From Campylobacterota bacterium (GTDB lineage: Bacteria; Campylobacterota; Campylobacteria; Campylobacterales; Sulfurospirillaceae): a stretch of DNA of 44,128 nt. The stretch's first letter is position 1. Each line of letters opens with the position of its first letter. The position numbers and the translations under genes are program-made. This document shows positions 18,887-29,260 of the stretch, piece after piece. Where the stretch lies: assembly GCA_009930355.1 (NCBI GenBank), contig RZYK01000002.1, positions 1 to 44,128 on the forward strand, written 5' to 3'. Under the pieces are notes generated by a model. The model was given only the letters and a program-made list of their open reading frames with translations. It searched no databases and was not told the origin of the DNA.

Positions 18887-19026
18887 GGTAATTCCTTTCT
18901 ATAAAAATAATTTTCTCCTTCTTTTTTATCAAACTAAAATGATAACTTCTATCATGTTATAAAATATTAAGCTCTTTTTACATACTATTCGATATTAGTT
19001 ATCAATAATTTTAAAAAGGGTAAAGC

Positions 19027-20151
19027 ATGAAATTTCGTTATTCAAATGTCTTAGCAGCATTGATTTTAGGAAGTTCTTTAAGTATCGCAGCAGATGCAAC
19101 TTCACTTGAAGAGGCATTTACAAAAGCTGAGGTTACAGGTACTGTTGGTTGGTTTGGTGTTCATAATGATCGAAAAGGAGATAGTAGAAACGACAGTTTT
19201 TCCAATGGCTATCTTAATGTAGGTTTTGAAACGGCTGCGTTTCATGGCGTGAGTGTCGGTGTTGCTGGTTGGGGTAGTGTTCAAACCAGTAGTTACCATG
19301 ATGCGTATGATGAAGCGATGGCAGATAGAATGGCTCTTTCAAAAGCTTATCTTAAAATCGAACAAGAGGGGATGGGTAAAGTAGTATTGGGACGCCAAGA
19401 TGTTGATTTTAATTGGCTAACAGACTATATTGATGGTGTGAGCGCAGAAGTAACCGTTATTGATAATTTAGTCCTTAGTATGGCATGGGCGCAATCGAAT
19501 GCGGTGATTGATATTGATGAAATTTCAGAGCGTTTTACAAAAATTAATGGACACGATGGTGTCTATATGCTCGATGCAAAATACACGCCTGTAGAGGTTT
19601 TAGAACTCAATCCTTATCTGTATTATGGTAATGATTTGTTGGGTGCGTATGGTATGAAGGCAACACTGAGTCTTGAGCCAAGTGATACGATCAAAACGAC
19701 AACGATGGCACATTATGTTAAGGTCAATAGCGATGTAGCAGACGTGGAAGATGGCTCTTTTGCGCAATTTGAGCAAGGAGTCGAACTCTTTGGCGTGGCG
19801 TTGGCCGCTGGGTATATGCGTACGCATGATGATGGGATGGCAGGATTAAACGAGTTGGGTGACCAATCGCCATTTGAAGAGGGCAATCACGTCTTTGATC
19901 CAGAGGCTAAAACCCCTTATGTAAGTGCTTCGTATGAAATTCAAGGGGTCACGCTTGCGGCATTGTATGGTCAAACCAAATATTATGATGGGGATGCTGA
20001 TCAAAAATTTAAAGAAAAAGAGTTAGATGTCAGTGTGAGCTATGAGATTATCAAAAATCTTGAAGCTTCTTTAATGTACGTTAAGGTCGATAATGACCAA
20101 AAAGATGAGAGTTATGATGCGTATAAAGCGCACATCTCTTATAATTTTTAA
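19027..20151 (+). CDS. Outer-membrane porin (Opr-like, campylobacterotal)
   Basis: 374 aa, signal peptide, alternating beta-strand pattern, terminal AHISYNF. Confidence 0.8.
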   Translation: MKFRYSNVLAALILGSSLSIAADATSLEEAFTKAEVTGTVGWFGVHNDRKGDSRNDSFSNGYLNVGFETAAFHGVSVGVAGWGSVQTSSYHDAYDEAMADRMALSKAYLKIEQEGMGKVVLGRQDVDFNWLTDYIDGVSAEVTVIDNLVLSMAWAQSNAVIDIDEISERFTKINGHDGVYMLDAKYTPVEVLELNPYLYYGNDLLGAYGMKATLSLEPSDTIKTTTMAHYVKVNSDVADVEDGSFAQFEQGVELFGVALAAGYMRTHDDGMAGLNELGDQSPFEEGNHVFDPEAKTPYVSASYEIQGVTLAALYGQTKYYDGDADQKFKEKELDVSVSYEIIKNLEASLMYVKVDNDQKDESYDAYKAHISYNF

Positions 20152-20173
20152 GTAAGATTTTGGGTATAAACTA

Positions 20174-20211
20174 TTTTTACATGTAAAGATCAAATGCTTT
20201 ACATGTAAAAA
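20174..20211. terminator. Symmetrical hairpin between convergent genes, built from two TTTACATGTAAA palindromes
   Basis: TTTTTACATGTAAAG-atcaaatg-CTTTACATGTAAAAA, perfect 15-bp arms. Confidence 0.7.
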
Positions 20212-20216
20212 AGTAT

Positions 20217-20900
20217 TTAGGAAACAAGCGCTGATTGAATAATCGTTTCATGAGGATCACATTGAATCGTACAATTACTTTTGTGCGCAATTTCTTCAAT
20301 CGTTTTTTCATAATGCAGTGATGAAGCGTCGCTTTTAATAGAAATAGAAAAAATAGGATATTTTTTATTGTTAAAGCGAATATATTCTCCTGTAATTAAT
20401 GAGAGGCGTGTGGTAATTACGGTTGCTTCTTTATGGGCTTGGTAAATTTTATTGAGGAGTTTAATAAAATTTTCGACGTTAAGATGAAGATCAGGAAAGG
20501 TAGGGTCAAACTCTTTCTTAAATTTAATAGCGGCATTCGTAGAAGAAGCGCTAATACATAAATCCAGCAGTGCATAAATATTGACGCTCTCCCCATACTC
20601 TTCAACATTGGCAAACTTTTTTGTTGCATTTTTGTAGAGTTTAATGCCAATCACATCTTCGTCTAAATAACCAACGGTAATGGCATAAAACTTATAGGAG
20701 TTAAAGGCAATGTCCACAATGGTCGTTTTAAATCCATAGGTAATACTGGCGTAGGTTCCAGCTATATCAAAAATTTTTTTATGATTGACCTCACCAAGAA
20801 GGTATTGCGCTTCTTGGTTGAGGGAGACAATTTTACCGTTGCTATCAAAGACTATAAAGGGATTATAGTCATGTTCTATCCACTCTTCAGCAAAATTCAT
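20217..20900 (-). CDS. PAS-domain-like conserved protein
   Basis: N-terminal HDYNPFIVFDSNGKIVSLNQEAQYLLGEV is PAS-like; adjacent to rpoD. Confidence 0.5.
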   Translation of the reverse strand: MNFAEEWIEHDYNPFIVFDSNGKIVSLNQEAQYLLGEVNHKKIFDIAGTYASITYGFKTTIVDIAFNSYKFYAITVGYLDEDVIGIKLYKNATKKFANVEEYGESVNIYALLDLCISASSTNAAIKFKKEFDPTFPDLHLNVENFIKLLNKIYQAHKEATVITTRLSLITGEYIRFNNKKYPIFSISIKSDASSLHYEKTIEEIAHKSNCTIQCDPHETIIQSALVS

Positions 20901-20903
20901 AGC

Positions 20904-22754
20904 TTAGCTTTCAATATAATTTTTAAGTTTTCTTCCCACTTTTGGATGTTTAAGTTTTTTAATGGCAGAACTTTCAATTTGGCGAACACGTTCACGAGTG
21001 ACATTGAGCTCTTTGCCAATCTCTTCTAAGGTTCTATCGCTTTCATCGTGCATCAAACCAAAACGCATACGAATCACCGCTTTTTCTCTGTCATTGAGTT
21101 GATCTAATACATCATCAATTTGCTCTTTAAGATCAGATTTTAAAATATGATCCATTGGCGCAATAGAGGTTTTATCTTCCACAAAATCTCCAAATTTGCC
21201 ATCGTCTTCATTGCCAATAGGTGCTTCTAAAGAAATAGGCTCTTTAGTGATTTTAATGACATTTTTGACCTTATCAGCACTCAAACCCACTTCTTCAGCG
21301 ATGGTTTCAATATCAGGCTCTTTGCCTTCTTCTTGAAGGTGCTTACGGATGATTTTATTAATACGATTAATCGTCTCAATCATATGAATTGGAATACGAA
21401 TGGTACGTGCTTGATCGGCAATCGCACGTGAGATGGCTTGACGAATCCACCATGTTGCATAGGTTGAAAATTTGTAGCCTTTTTTGTATTCAAATTTGTC
21501 AACCGCTTTCATTAACCCAATGTTTCCCTCTTGAATTAAATCCAGAAATGGTAAACCACGGTTAGTGTAGCGCTTCGCAATTGAGACGACTAAACGAAGG
21601 TTACTTTTTGCCATGCGTGTTTTGGACTCATCGGCAATCTTTTTACCTCGTTTGATTTGCTCTAAAATCTCTTTGAGTTTTTCAGGATCCAAATCAAACC
21701 CTTGTTTGCTGGCTTCTTTTGTTTGGAAAAGTTTTTTAATTTCCATGTAGGTTGAAACCATGGTGGCTTCTGGAACCATTACCGCAATATCTTCTTTGTT
21801 TAAATCAATGATATTCTTAAGTAAACTAAGATGGTTCTCTTTGAGTGTATCGTTAAAAAGTGGTAAACGATACTCTAATCGTTTTAGCTCTTTGTCAAAT
21901 TCAAAATCACTTTTAAGGGCTGTTTCCATAGATTTAACGAGTTCATTAATCAATTTACTCGTAGGTCCTAAATCCATCAATGCATCTTTAAGCAATTTCT
22001 TTTTATATGCCAATGCTAAATCATAGTTCATCATCTCTTCGGCATCAAGATTTTCTTCAGGTGGACGAGAAAAACTCTTCATCCAATCTTTTTTTGCTTT
22101 TTCTAATGCCTTAAAGCTTTCAATGACTTTTTCAGTTCGAGAGTTGTCTTTTTTGGAGAGGGTGCGTTTTTCTTCACCTTCTTCATCAAACTCCTCTGTA
22201 TCATCATCGCCATCATCATCGTCACCATCATCTTCAAAGGTTTTAAAGAGCTCTTTTACACGGCGTTCACGATTAATCAAGGCTTCTTTATAATCTAAAA
22301 TAAAATCAATCAGATAAGGCACAGAACAAAAAGCATCAATAATAATATCTTCGCCAAATTCGATTTTTTTACTGATATCAATTTCTTCATCTTTAGTTAA
22401 AAGTGAAATTTGTCCCATCTCACGTAAATACATACGTACAGGACTGTCACTGCGTGACCACTCTAAAAGCTCTTTTTCGCTGGCAAGATCAAATTCGTCC
22501 TCGAGGGCTTCATCTTGGAGCTTTTGACGCTCTTCTTCACGCTTTTTTGCCTCTTCTTTATTTCGAAGTTTGGCAATTTCAGCAGAGGAAATCAGAGTAA
22601 CCTTGTATTTCTCAATTAAGCCCATTAATTTTTTAACATTAGCAGACGTTGGGGGCTTGGTAAAAAGTTCCATCACATTTTCATACGTGACGTACGCTTT
22701 TTCATTTTCTACGAAAAGTTCTTCTAGTTCGGTATAAAGTTCTTTTGAAGCCAT
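20904..22754 (-). CDS. rpoD: RNA polymerase sigma-70 factor RpoD
   Basis: 616 aa with region 1.1, [55 protein letters not shown] and region 4. Confidence 0.97.
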   Translation of the reverse strand: MASKELYTELEELFVENEKAYVTYENVMELFTKPPTSANVKKLMGLIEKYKVTLISSAEIAKLRNKEEAKKREEERQKLQDEALEDEFDLASEKELLEWSRSDSPVRMYLREMGQISLLTKDEEIDISKKIEFGEDIIIDAFCSVPYLIDFILDYKEALINRERRVKELFKTFEDDGDDDDGDDDTEEFDEEGEEKRTLSKKDNSRTEKVIESFKALEKAKKDWMKSFSRPPEENLDAEEMMNYDLALAYKKKLLKDALMDLGPTSKLINELVKSMETALKSDFEFDKELKRLEYRLPLFNDTLKENHLSLLKNIIDLNKEDIAVMVPEATMVSTYMEIKKLFQTKEASKQGFDLDPEKLKEILEQIKRGKKIADESKTRMAKSNLRLVVSIAKRYTNRGLPFLDLIQEGNIGLMKAVDKFEYKKGYKFSTYATWWIRQAISRAIADQARTIRIPIHMIETINRINKIIRKHLQEEGKEPDIETIAEEVGLSADKVKNVIKITKEPISLEAPIGNEDDGKFGDFVEDKTSIAPMDHILKSDLKEQIDDVLDQLNDREKAVIRMRFGLMHDESDRTLEEIGKELNVTRERVRQIESSAIKKLKHPKVGRKLKNYIES

Positions 22755-22942
22755 GGGTATAACTCTCCTTAAGAGTAAGGGTGTGGAGGTTTTTTATTGT
22801 AAATATCTTTGCAATAATTTGTAATAAAAAGATGTGGATTATACCGAGTTTTTTTTTAAATAGTGGTAAAAGACATTTTTTTCAAAGTTGGAACAGGAGT
22901 TGCTTTAATCAAGAAAGAATTTTTTAATGAGCGGATAAAACA

Positions 22943-23746
22943 ATGCAAAATGGCTACTATGACGTTACTGGAGCAATGGTTACTCAGTTTAACAGACTCA
23001 ATGTTATCTCCAATAATCTTGCCAATTTAAACACTACAGCCTTTAAAAGAGATGATGTGGTTATCGGAGATTTTAAGCGTATTTTTCAAGAATACAAAGA
23101 AGAGATGCCTCTTGCTGATAACACCAAAGAAGCAAGTAAATTTGTGAATGCTGCAATGTCACGGGTGCCTCAGGTTGCAGAGCACTACATTAAATACGAA
23201 CAAGGTGGTATCAAAAATACAGGCAATACGCTTGATTTTGCCCTTAAACGAGAGGATGCTTTTTTTATGGTGGAAACGCCAAATGGTATCCGTTTAACAC
23301 AAAATGGCTCGTTTAGCTTTAATGATGCGGGGGTGCTTACTACCAAAGAGGGTTATCCTGTGCTTCCCTCCACCTATTTTCAAAATCAGCAATACATTAC
23401 GATTCCAGAGGATGGTGAGCTTAGAGTGGATCAAAGTGGTGCCATTTATAATGGGGATGATGAAATTGGTCGAATGTATATCGTGCAAAGCGATGATATA
23501 AAATCGCTCACAAAAGAGGGAGAGAGTCTGTATGCGTTTAAAAGTACGGATGAGCTTACTACTCTTGAAAATGGAGATTTGGTCGTACAAGGGTTTTTAG
23601 AGACCAGTAACATTAATCCAGTGAGTGAAATGGTAGGGCTTATTGAAACCAATCGTTTGGTAGAAATGTACCAAAAAGTAATGAAATCACACATGAATGA
23701 TTTAAATTCAGATGCCATTTCTAAATTAGCATCCACCAAAGCATAA
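22943..23746 (+). CDS. Flagellar basal-body rod protein (FlgF/FlgG2-like)
   Basis: 267 aa, N-terminal NRLNVISNNLANLNTTAFKRD, C-terminal EMVGLIETNRLVEMYQKVM. Confidence 0.85.
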   Translation: MQNGYYDVTGAMVTQFNRLNVISNNLANLNTTAFKRDDVVIGDFKRIFQEYKEEMPLADNTKEASKFVNAAMSRVPQVAEHYIKYEQGGIKNTGNTLDFALKREDAFFMVETPNGIRLTQNGSFSFNDAGVLTTKEGYPVLPSTYFQNQQYITIPEDGELRVDQSGAIYNGDDEIGRMYIVQSDDIKSLTKEGESLYAFKSTDELTTLENGDLVVQGFLETSNINPVSEMVGLIETNRLVEMYQKVMKSHMNDLNSDAISKLASTKA

Positions 23747-23770
23747 TAGAATAGAAACGAAGGAAGATAA

Positions 23771-24559
23771 ATGATACGCTCACTTTATACAGCAGCAACG
23801 GGTATGATTGCACAGCAAACACAAATTGATACCACATCAAACAATATTTCAAACGTCAATACCATTGGTTATAAAAAGCAACGGGCTGAGTTTGCGGATT
23901 TGATGTATCAAACCATGACGTATGCTGGCACATCAACGAGTGGCACTACGACTTCACCTACGGGCATTGAAGTGGGTTTAGGTGTACGCCCTACTGCCAT
24001 TGCAAAGCAATTTACACAAGGTAACTTTAAAGAGACAGGCAATTCGCTTGATATTGCTATTACGGGTAATGGTTTTTTTCAAATCCAACTCCCCGATGGT
24101 ACGACAGGGTATACACGAAATGGCTCCTTTAAACTTGACAGTGAAGGAAATGTGGTCAATAGTGATGGGTACAGACTCTTACCAGAATTGGTTATCCCAG
24201 AAGATGCAACACAAATTACCATTGGTGTGGATGGTATGGTTTCGGTGCTTCAAGCAGGGCAAACGGCTACGAATGAGATTGGTCAGATTGAGCTTGCCAA
24301 CTTCATTAACCCAGCAGGACTTCACTCTTTGGGTGATAATAACTACATTAACACTTCGGCATCAGGAGATCCTATTGTCAGTGAACCTGGGCTTAATGGT
24401 TTAGGTCAAACCAGACAGCAATTTGTTGAGATGAGTAACGTGCAGTTGGTCGAAGAGATGACAGATTTAATTACAGGACAACGTGCTTATGAGGCAAACT
24501 CAAAAGCGATTACAACCAGTGATGAGATGCTTCAAACGGTTAATGCCCTAAAACAATAA
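23771..24559 (+). CDS. flgG: Flagellar distal rod protein FlgG
   Basis: 262 aa, MIRSLYTAATGMIAQQTQIDTTSNNISNVNTIGYKKQRAEFADLMYQT. Confidence 0.95.
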   Translation: MIRSLYTAATGMIAQQTQIDTTSNNISNVNTIGYKKQRAEFADLMYQTMTYAGTSTSGTTTSPTGIEVGLGVRPTAIAKQFTQGNFKETGNSLDIAITGNGFFQIQLPDGTTGYTRNGSFKLDSEGNVVNSDGYRLLPELVIPEDATQITIGVDGMVSVLQAGQTATNEIGQIELANFINPAGLHSLGDNNYINTSASGDPIVSEPGLNGLGQTRQQFVEMSNVQLVEEMTDLITGQRAYEANSKAITTSDEMLQTVNALKQ

Positions 24560-24566
24560 GCATAAG

Positions 24567-24737
24567 ATGATTTTTCTCATTCCTATTTTTGTTGTGGTTG
24601 CTATTATTTTAGCAATTGATTTTTTCTATTTCCCAGATACAAAGCCTGATGAGAGAGCTCCTAAAAAAGAGCTTTCTCAAAAAAAAGAAGAGCAAAATGC
24701 CACCCAAAATTATCTCAACCGCTATATTAAAAAATAG
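24567..24737 (+). CDS. Small membrane protein, unknown function
   Basis: 56 aa, not in the ORF track: MIFLIPIFVVVAIILAIDFFYFPDTKPDERAPKKELSQKKEEQNATQNYLNRYIKK. Confidence 0.6.
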   Translation: MIFLIPIFVVVAIILAIDFFYFPDTKPDERAPKKELSQKKEEQNATQNYLNRYIKK

Positions 24738-24752
24738 CTTTACATGTAAAGA

Positions 24753-25433
24753 GTGATGATGCATTTTTTTGCTATTTTTAAACTTACTATTCCAGTCTTA
24801 ATGGGCTATATTCCTTTGGGCATGGCATTTGGACTTTTGCTTTCCAAACTTTTGATTCCTTGGTACTACGCCTTTTTTATGAGCTTGTTTATTTTTGCGG
24901 GTTCAGGGCAGTTTTTGGCTTTAACACTCTTTGCGTCACAAGCGACCATTTTAGAGATAGCCATTGCTACCTTTTTGCTTAACCTTCGTCACACTTTTTA
25001 TGGACTTTCTATGATTTCAGCCTTTAAAAACTTTTCATGGAAAAAGCATTACCTTATTTTTGGACTCACCGATGAGACGTTTGCGCTTTTAAAAACGAGT
25101 GAGATTGAAGAGCAACACCGTGAGAGAGCTTATCTTATCATTACTTTTTTAAATCAATGCTATTGGATTATTGGCAGTGTATTGGGTGCGGTTTTAGGCA
25201 ACGTGGTTCCTTTTAATTATGAGGGTATTGAGTTTTCACTGACCGCCTTATTTGTGGTACTTTCCATTGAGTTGTATAAAAAAAGCAGACTCCATCAACC
25301 TTTTTTTGTGGCACTCATCATTGGGCTCTTTGGAATGATGTTTTTTCCACCGCAGAAAATGCTCATTTTATCGCTCTGTTTAGCGGCGTTTGTGTTAATT
25401 GTTTTTAGAAGGAGTATGGAAGATGCACAGTAG
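24753..25433 (+). CDS. azlC: AzlC family branched-chain amino acid exporter subunit
   Basis: 226 aa, GYIPLGMAFGLLLSK, FAGSGQFLAL, LLNLRHTFYG. Confidence 0.9.
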   Translation: MMMHFFAIFKLTIPVLMGYIPLGMAFGLLLSKLLIPWYYAFFMSLFIFAGSGQFLALTLFASQATILEIAIATFLLNLRHTFYGLSMISAFKNFSWKKHYLIFGLTDETFALLKTSEIEEQHRERAYLIITFLNQCYWIIGSVLGAVLGNVVPFNYEGIEFSLTALFVVLSIELYKKSRLHQPFFVALIIGLFGMMFFPPQKMLILSLCLAAFVLIVFRRSMEDAQ

Positions 25434-25746
25434 TTATCTCATTGGAGGCATTGTGGTCGCTATGCTTGCCACGTATGCCACACGTCTTATTCCTTTTATG
25501 CTCTTTCGAAATCGTGAGCCATCACCGCTTATCCGCTACATTGAGCGCAACATGCCTTTGATGATTATGGTGATTTTGGTTTTTTATGCCCTCAAAGATG
25601 TGACGTGGGAGGTTTACCCTTATGGTTTAGCCGAGCTGATTGGCGTGAGCGTTGCGATCGCTTTACATGTAAGCTTTAAAAACGCACTCTTAAGCATTTT
25701 TACCGCAACACTCACTTATATGATTTTAATTCAGAATGTCTTTTAA
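25423..25746 (+). CDS. azlD: AzlD family protein
   Basis: ATG at 25423, small four-TM protein overlapping azl[11 protein letters not shown] motif. Confidence 0.85.
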   Translation: MHSSYLIGGIVVAMLATYATRLIPFMLFRNREPSPLIRYIERNMPLMIMVILVFYALKDVTWEVYPYGLAELIGVSVAIALHVSFKNALLSIFTATLTYMILIQNVF

Positions 25747-26084
25747 GCTTTTTTCACAAATTCAGATTTTAAACCCATCGCTCCAATGCCATCGACTTTA
25801 CAGTCAAGGTTGTGGTCACTTTCAAAATTAAGGCGAATGTTTTTCACTTTGGTGCCACCTTTGATCACGGCTGAAGAGCCTTTGAGTTTTAAATCTTTAA
25901 TGACCACCACGGTGTCTCCATCGGCTAAAATTGTCCCGTGGGCATCTTTAACAACTCTACTGTTCTCTTCATTTGAAGCACTCTCTTTAGACCATTCATG
26001 GGCGCACTCAGGGCAGATAAACATCGCTCCATCTTCGTAGGTGTATTCGCAGTGACATTTAGGACATGCAGGTAAATTTTCCAT
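25743..26084 (-). CDS. PhnA/YjdM family zinc-ribbon protein
   Basis: [25 protein letters not shown] and [31 protein letters not shown]. Confidence 0.9.
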   Translation of the reverse strand: MENLPACPKCHCEYTYEDGAMFICPECAHEWSKESASNEENSRVVKDAHGTILADGDTVVVIKDLKLKGSSAVIKGGTKVKNIRLNFESDHNLDCKVDGIGAMGLKSEFVKKA

Positions 26085-26145
26085 AGATTTCCTCTCTTTT
26101 TTGGCGAAAGTATGCCAAAAAGCCTCTCAAAAAGAGATAAACCCT

Positions 26146-26646
26146 TTAAGGGATGAGCAAAAAAGGGAATCGCCTGTCTCTCTCATAGCGTTTCATTTTC
26201 TCTTCATACTCTTCAATGGCATCGACCATCTCTTCGGCAAATGATTGATTAAGAAGGTAATCTTTCTGGTTTACATGTAAGGTTTTTAAGCCTTGTTTTT
26301 TTGCATTGTACATCAGCGCTGGTCGTATCTCCTCCGCATTACCATGTGTCAGCCTTTGAATGTCGTGTCCAAGTCCTGTGACCCATAAATCCATAAATTC
26401 CACACGAAATGGGAGGATTTTCCCCCATGTTTGTTGCATTAAAAGCCCATCTTTTTGAGAAAATTCATAAAATAAAATGGCATCCATGCTTTCATCATAG
26501 ACGGCTATAGTTTGGTGTGGAAGGGGTGTAATTGAAGGGTTAATAGTTGCCACATTAACGATTTTTGGAGCACAGCCCATTAGGAATAATAGGTTTAGGA
26601 GTATTAAGATGTATTTCATAAAAATCCTTTGCTTTTGTATGGTCAA
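26146..26646 (-). CDS. Putative lipoprotein, unknown function
   Basis: Lipobox-like LLFLMGCAPKIV near N-terminus. Confidence 0.55.
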   Translation of the reverse strand: MTIQKQRIFMKYILILLNLLFLMGCAPKIVNVATINPSITPLPHQTIAVYDESMDAILFYEFSQKDGLLMQQTWGKILPFRVEFMDLWVTGLGHDIQRLTHGNAEEIRPALMYNAKKQGLKTLHVNQKDYLLNQSFAEEMVDAIEEYEEKMKRYERDRRFPFLLIP

Positions 26647-26715
26647 AGTCTAGTAGTCGATGTTTTAAATAAACCTTAGGTACAATAAAAATAGATAAAA
26701 GAAGAAGGAAATACA

Positions 26716-28026
26716 ATGGTATTTGAAAAATTAGGCTTAAGCGAACCCATCAGGGATGCGGTGCGTGAGTTAGGATATACCAAACCTACACCCGTGCAAA
26801 ACAAGGTTATTCCTTTGGTGCTTGAGGGTAAAGATGTCATGGCAACGGCACAAACAGGAACAGGTAAAACGGCAGCCTACGCACTTCCTTTGTTGCATAT
26901 TCTAAGCAAAAAAACACAAAAATCGACTACGTCTAAAGTGGTGCGTGCGCTTATTTTAGTACCCACTAGAGAACTTGCGTCACAAGTGGGTGCGAGTGTG
27001 CAAGCATATGGTAAAAATGTAGCGCTGTGTAGTGCGGCGATTTATGGAGGGGTGAAGTTTACGCCACAAGCCAAAAAGCTGGATAAAGGCATTGATATTT
27101 TGATTGCAACGCCTGGAAGACTTTTGGAGCATGTAAAGCTGGGCAATGTGGATTTATCTCGGGTTGAAATTGTTGTTTTTGATGAGGCGGATAGAATTTT
27201 AGATATGGGGTTTTGGGATGAAGTGCAAACGCTTTTAGGACTTTTTCCTAAAAAACGTCAAACGCTTCTTTTCTCTGTGGGACTTTCAAAATCGGTCAAA
27301 CGTCTCTCTGAAGTCAGTTTGAAAAAACCTGTCACCGTTGCTATTAATAATCAAGGTGATTTTGCAAAAAAAGTGGAGCAAACGCTTTATTTGGTGGATA
27401 AAGAGCGTAAATGTGAATTGCTCTCTTTTATGATAGGTACCCACAATTGGCATCAGGTTTTAGTTTTTACGAAAACCAAACAGAGTGCGGATGAGGTGGG
27501 AGCGTACTTAAATGAGAGTGGTTTAAAAACCCTTGTTTTACATGGCGATAAAGCACACTCCAAACGGACACAAGCCATTCATGCGTTTAAAGAAAATGCT
27601 ATTAGGGTGCTCGTCGCAACGGACATTGCTTCTCGTGGGCTTGATATCGAAGATTTGCCCTATGTCATCAACTATGAGCTACCAGGTGATGCGGAAGATT
27701 ATACACACAGAGCAGGACGAACAGGGCGTGCAGGTAAAGAAGGAAGAGCTATTTCACTTGTTGCTCAAGAAGAAAAAAACAAATTTAAAGAGATTGAAAA
27801 GATTTTAAAATACACCATTAAAACAGAGTTTTATCCTGGTTTTGAAACCAAAGAGTGGGTTGAAAAAGAGGCGAAAAAACATACGATTCAAGCTAAAATA
27901 GATCGTGAAAAGGCCAATAAACGTCCCAATGGACTTCGTAAAAAACGAGAAGAGATTAAAGCGAATAAAGCTAAAAAAGCTGCTAAGACGTGTGGCATTG
28001 GCGCTAAAAATTGTAAAGTTAAATAG
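26716..28026 (+). CDS. DEAD-box RNA helicase
   Basis: 436 aa, AQTGTGKT, PTRELA, DEAD, HRAGRTGRAG motifs. Confidence 0.95.
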   Translation: MVFEKLGLSEPIRDAVRELGYTKPTPVQNKVIPLVLEGKDVMATAQTGTGKTAAYALPLLHILSKKTQKSTTSKVVRALILVPTRELASQVGASVQAYGKNVALCSAAIYGGVKFTPQAKKLDKGIDILIATPGRLLEHVKLGNVDLSRVEIVVFDEADRILDMGFWDEVQTLLGLFPKKRQTLLFSVGLSKSVKRLSEVSLKKPVTVAINNQGDFAKKVEQTLYLVDKERKCELLSFMIGTHNWHQVLVFTKTKQSADEVGAYLNESGLKTLVLHGDKAHSKRTQAIHAFKENAIRVLVATDIASRGLDIEDLPYVINYELPGDAEDYTHRAGRTGRAGKEGRAISLVAQEEKNKFKEIEKILKYTIKTEFYPGFETKEWVEKEAKKHTIQAKIDREKANKRPNGLRKKREEIKANKAKKAAKTCGIGAKNCKVK

Positions 28027-28048
28027 ACTTCTTGCAAAACTTATTTTG

Positions 28049-28252
28049 CAAGAAAGAAAAGCACCAAGGGTGCGTGGGCATTCCGCCGAGGAAAACTCAG
28101 CGTTAGCGTAGTCTTTAGAGCTTTGCTTTAAAGGCGTGTTAAGAGTTCTACAAGAAAGAAAAGCACTAAGGGTGCGTGGGCATTCCGCCGAGGAAAACTC
28201 AGCGTTAGCGTAGTCTTTAGAGCTTTGCTTTAAAGGCGTGTTAAGAGTTCTA
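28049..28252 (+). repeat. 102-bp tandem duplication (2 copies, one visible substitution)
   Basis: 28049-28150 and 28151-28252 are identical by eye except gcaccaagggtgc vs gcactaagggtgc. Confidence 0.95.
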
Positions 28253-28286
28253 CAAGAACTCTAATATAATAAAAAAGGATACGTAC

Positions 28287-28760
28287 ATGATGGTTGAGAT
28301 GCAAAAATTGCACTATTTTAAAAATTTTATTGAGCAAGAGGAAAATCCTCTTGGTAAAAATCTCTATATGATGATTTTGGCGGTTGAAGCGTATTATGAA
28401 TTTATTGCAGAAGTGCTCATCCCTGGAACGTCTCGCAGTATGACACAGTTTAAGCTCCTTGAAGAACTTCGTGCGCTTAAAACCATCAATGAGCAAGAAT
28501 TTGTCATTATGAATGAGACACGAAAACTTAAAAATGAGTTGACGCATCGTTTGGATTATCAGATTGATTTGAAATACCTTTTTGATTTTTGTAATAACTG
28601 CACCGTTAAAGATAAAATCGTGCCCGAAAACAAAGAAGATCAACAAGAACTTGAAGATGCGCTCTTGGACGGTTTGTTAAAAAGCTACAAAATTGTCGAT
28701 TTAAAACTTTACTCCAAAGTACGCAAAGAGCTTGAAAAGGTTCATGGAGAGCAGGCGTGA
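28287..28760 (+). CDS. Conserved hypothetical protein
   Basis: 157 aa ORF overlapping the following thioesterase start; family not recognised. Confidence 0.6.
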   Translation: MMVEMQKLHYFKNFIEQEENPLGKNLYMMILAVEAYYEFIAEVLIPGTSRSMTQFKLLEELRALKTINEQEFVIMNETRKLKNELTHRLDYQIDLKYLFDFCNNCTVKDKIVPENKEDQQELEDALLDGLLKSYKIVDLKLYSKVRKELEKVHGEQA

Positions 28761-29260
28761 AGTGGAGAGTTACAGGTAAACAGCACATCTCTAAAAACTG
28801 TTTGGTGTGTGGCATCGAAAATCCTTTTGGGCTTAAAACCAAATTTTACGAGTTGGAAAATAAAGAGGTTGTGGGTTATTTTACGGGGCATACTTATTTG
28901 CAGAGTTACCCAAACATTTTACACGGTGGTATTTCAGCAACGATTTTAGATGAGACGATTGGTCGAGCCATTATGGCGCATTATGGGCAAGAGAGTTTTG
29001 GGGTAACGATTGAGCTTAATTTAAAATACAAAAAGCCCGTTCCTTTGGATGTGGAGCTTAAAGTCGTTGGACGCATCGTAAATGATAAAGGGCGCATTTT
29101 TGAAGGGACTGGCGAGCTGATACTCCCTAATGGTGATGTTGCCGTCACTGCCTCAGGGCGTTATATGAAGCGCAATGTGACACAGATTGTTGAGAGTGAT
29201 TTTATTGAAGATGAGTGGTTTGAGAGTGATGCCAAAGAGAGAGCTGAGATAGAAATTTAA
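28757..29260 (+). CDS. PaaI-family hotdog thioesterase
   Basis: HGGISATILDETIGRAI hotdog motif. Confidence 0.8.
   Translation: MKWRVTGKQHISKNCLVCGIENPFGLKTKFYELENKEVVGYFTGHTYLQSYPNILHGGISATILDETIGRAIMAHYGQESFGVTIELNLKYKKPVPLDVELKVVGRIVNDKGRIFEGTGELILPNGDVAVTASGRYMKRNVTQIVESDFIEDEWFESDAKERAEIEI

Noticed and set aside
22943-24559. Two adjacent flgG-like genes considered as an unusual duplication
   Set aside because: Paired FlgF/FlgG2-FlgG rod genes are standard flagellar organisation.
27905-28111. ORF running from the helicase 3' end into the 102-bp repeat
   Set aside because: Out of frame with the helicase for most of its length and shaped by the repeat; no protein-family signal.
28049-28252. 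Tandem repeat considered as a CRISPR array
   Set aside because: Only two 102-bp near-identical units directly abutting, no unique spacers and no cas genes in the window.
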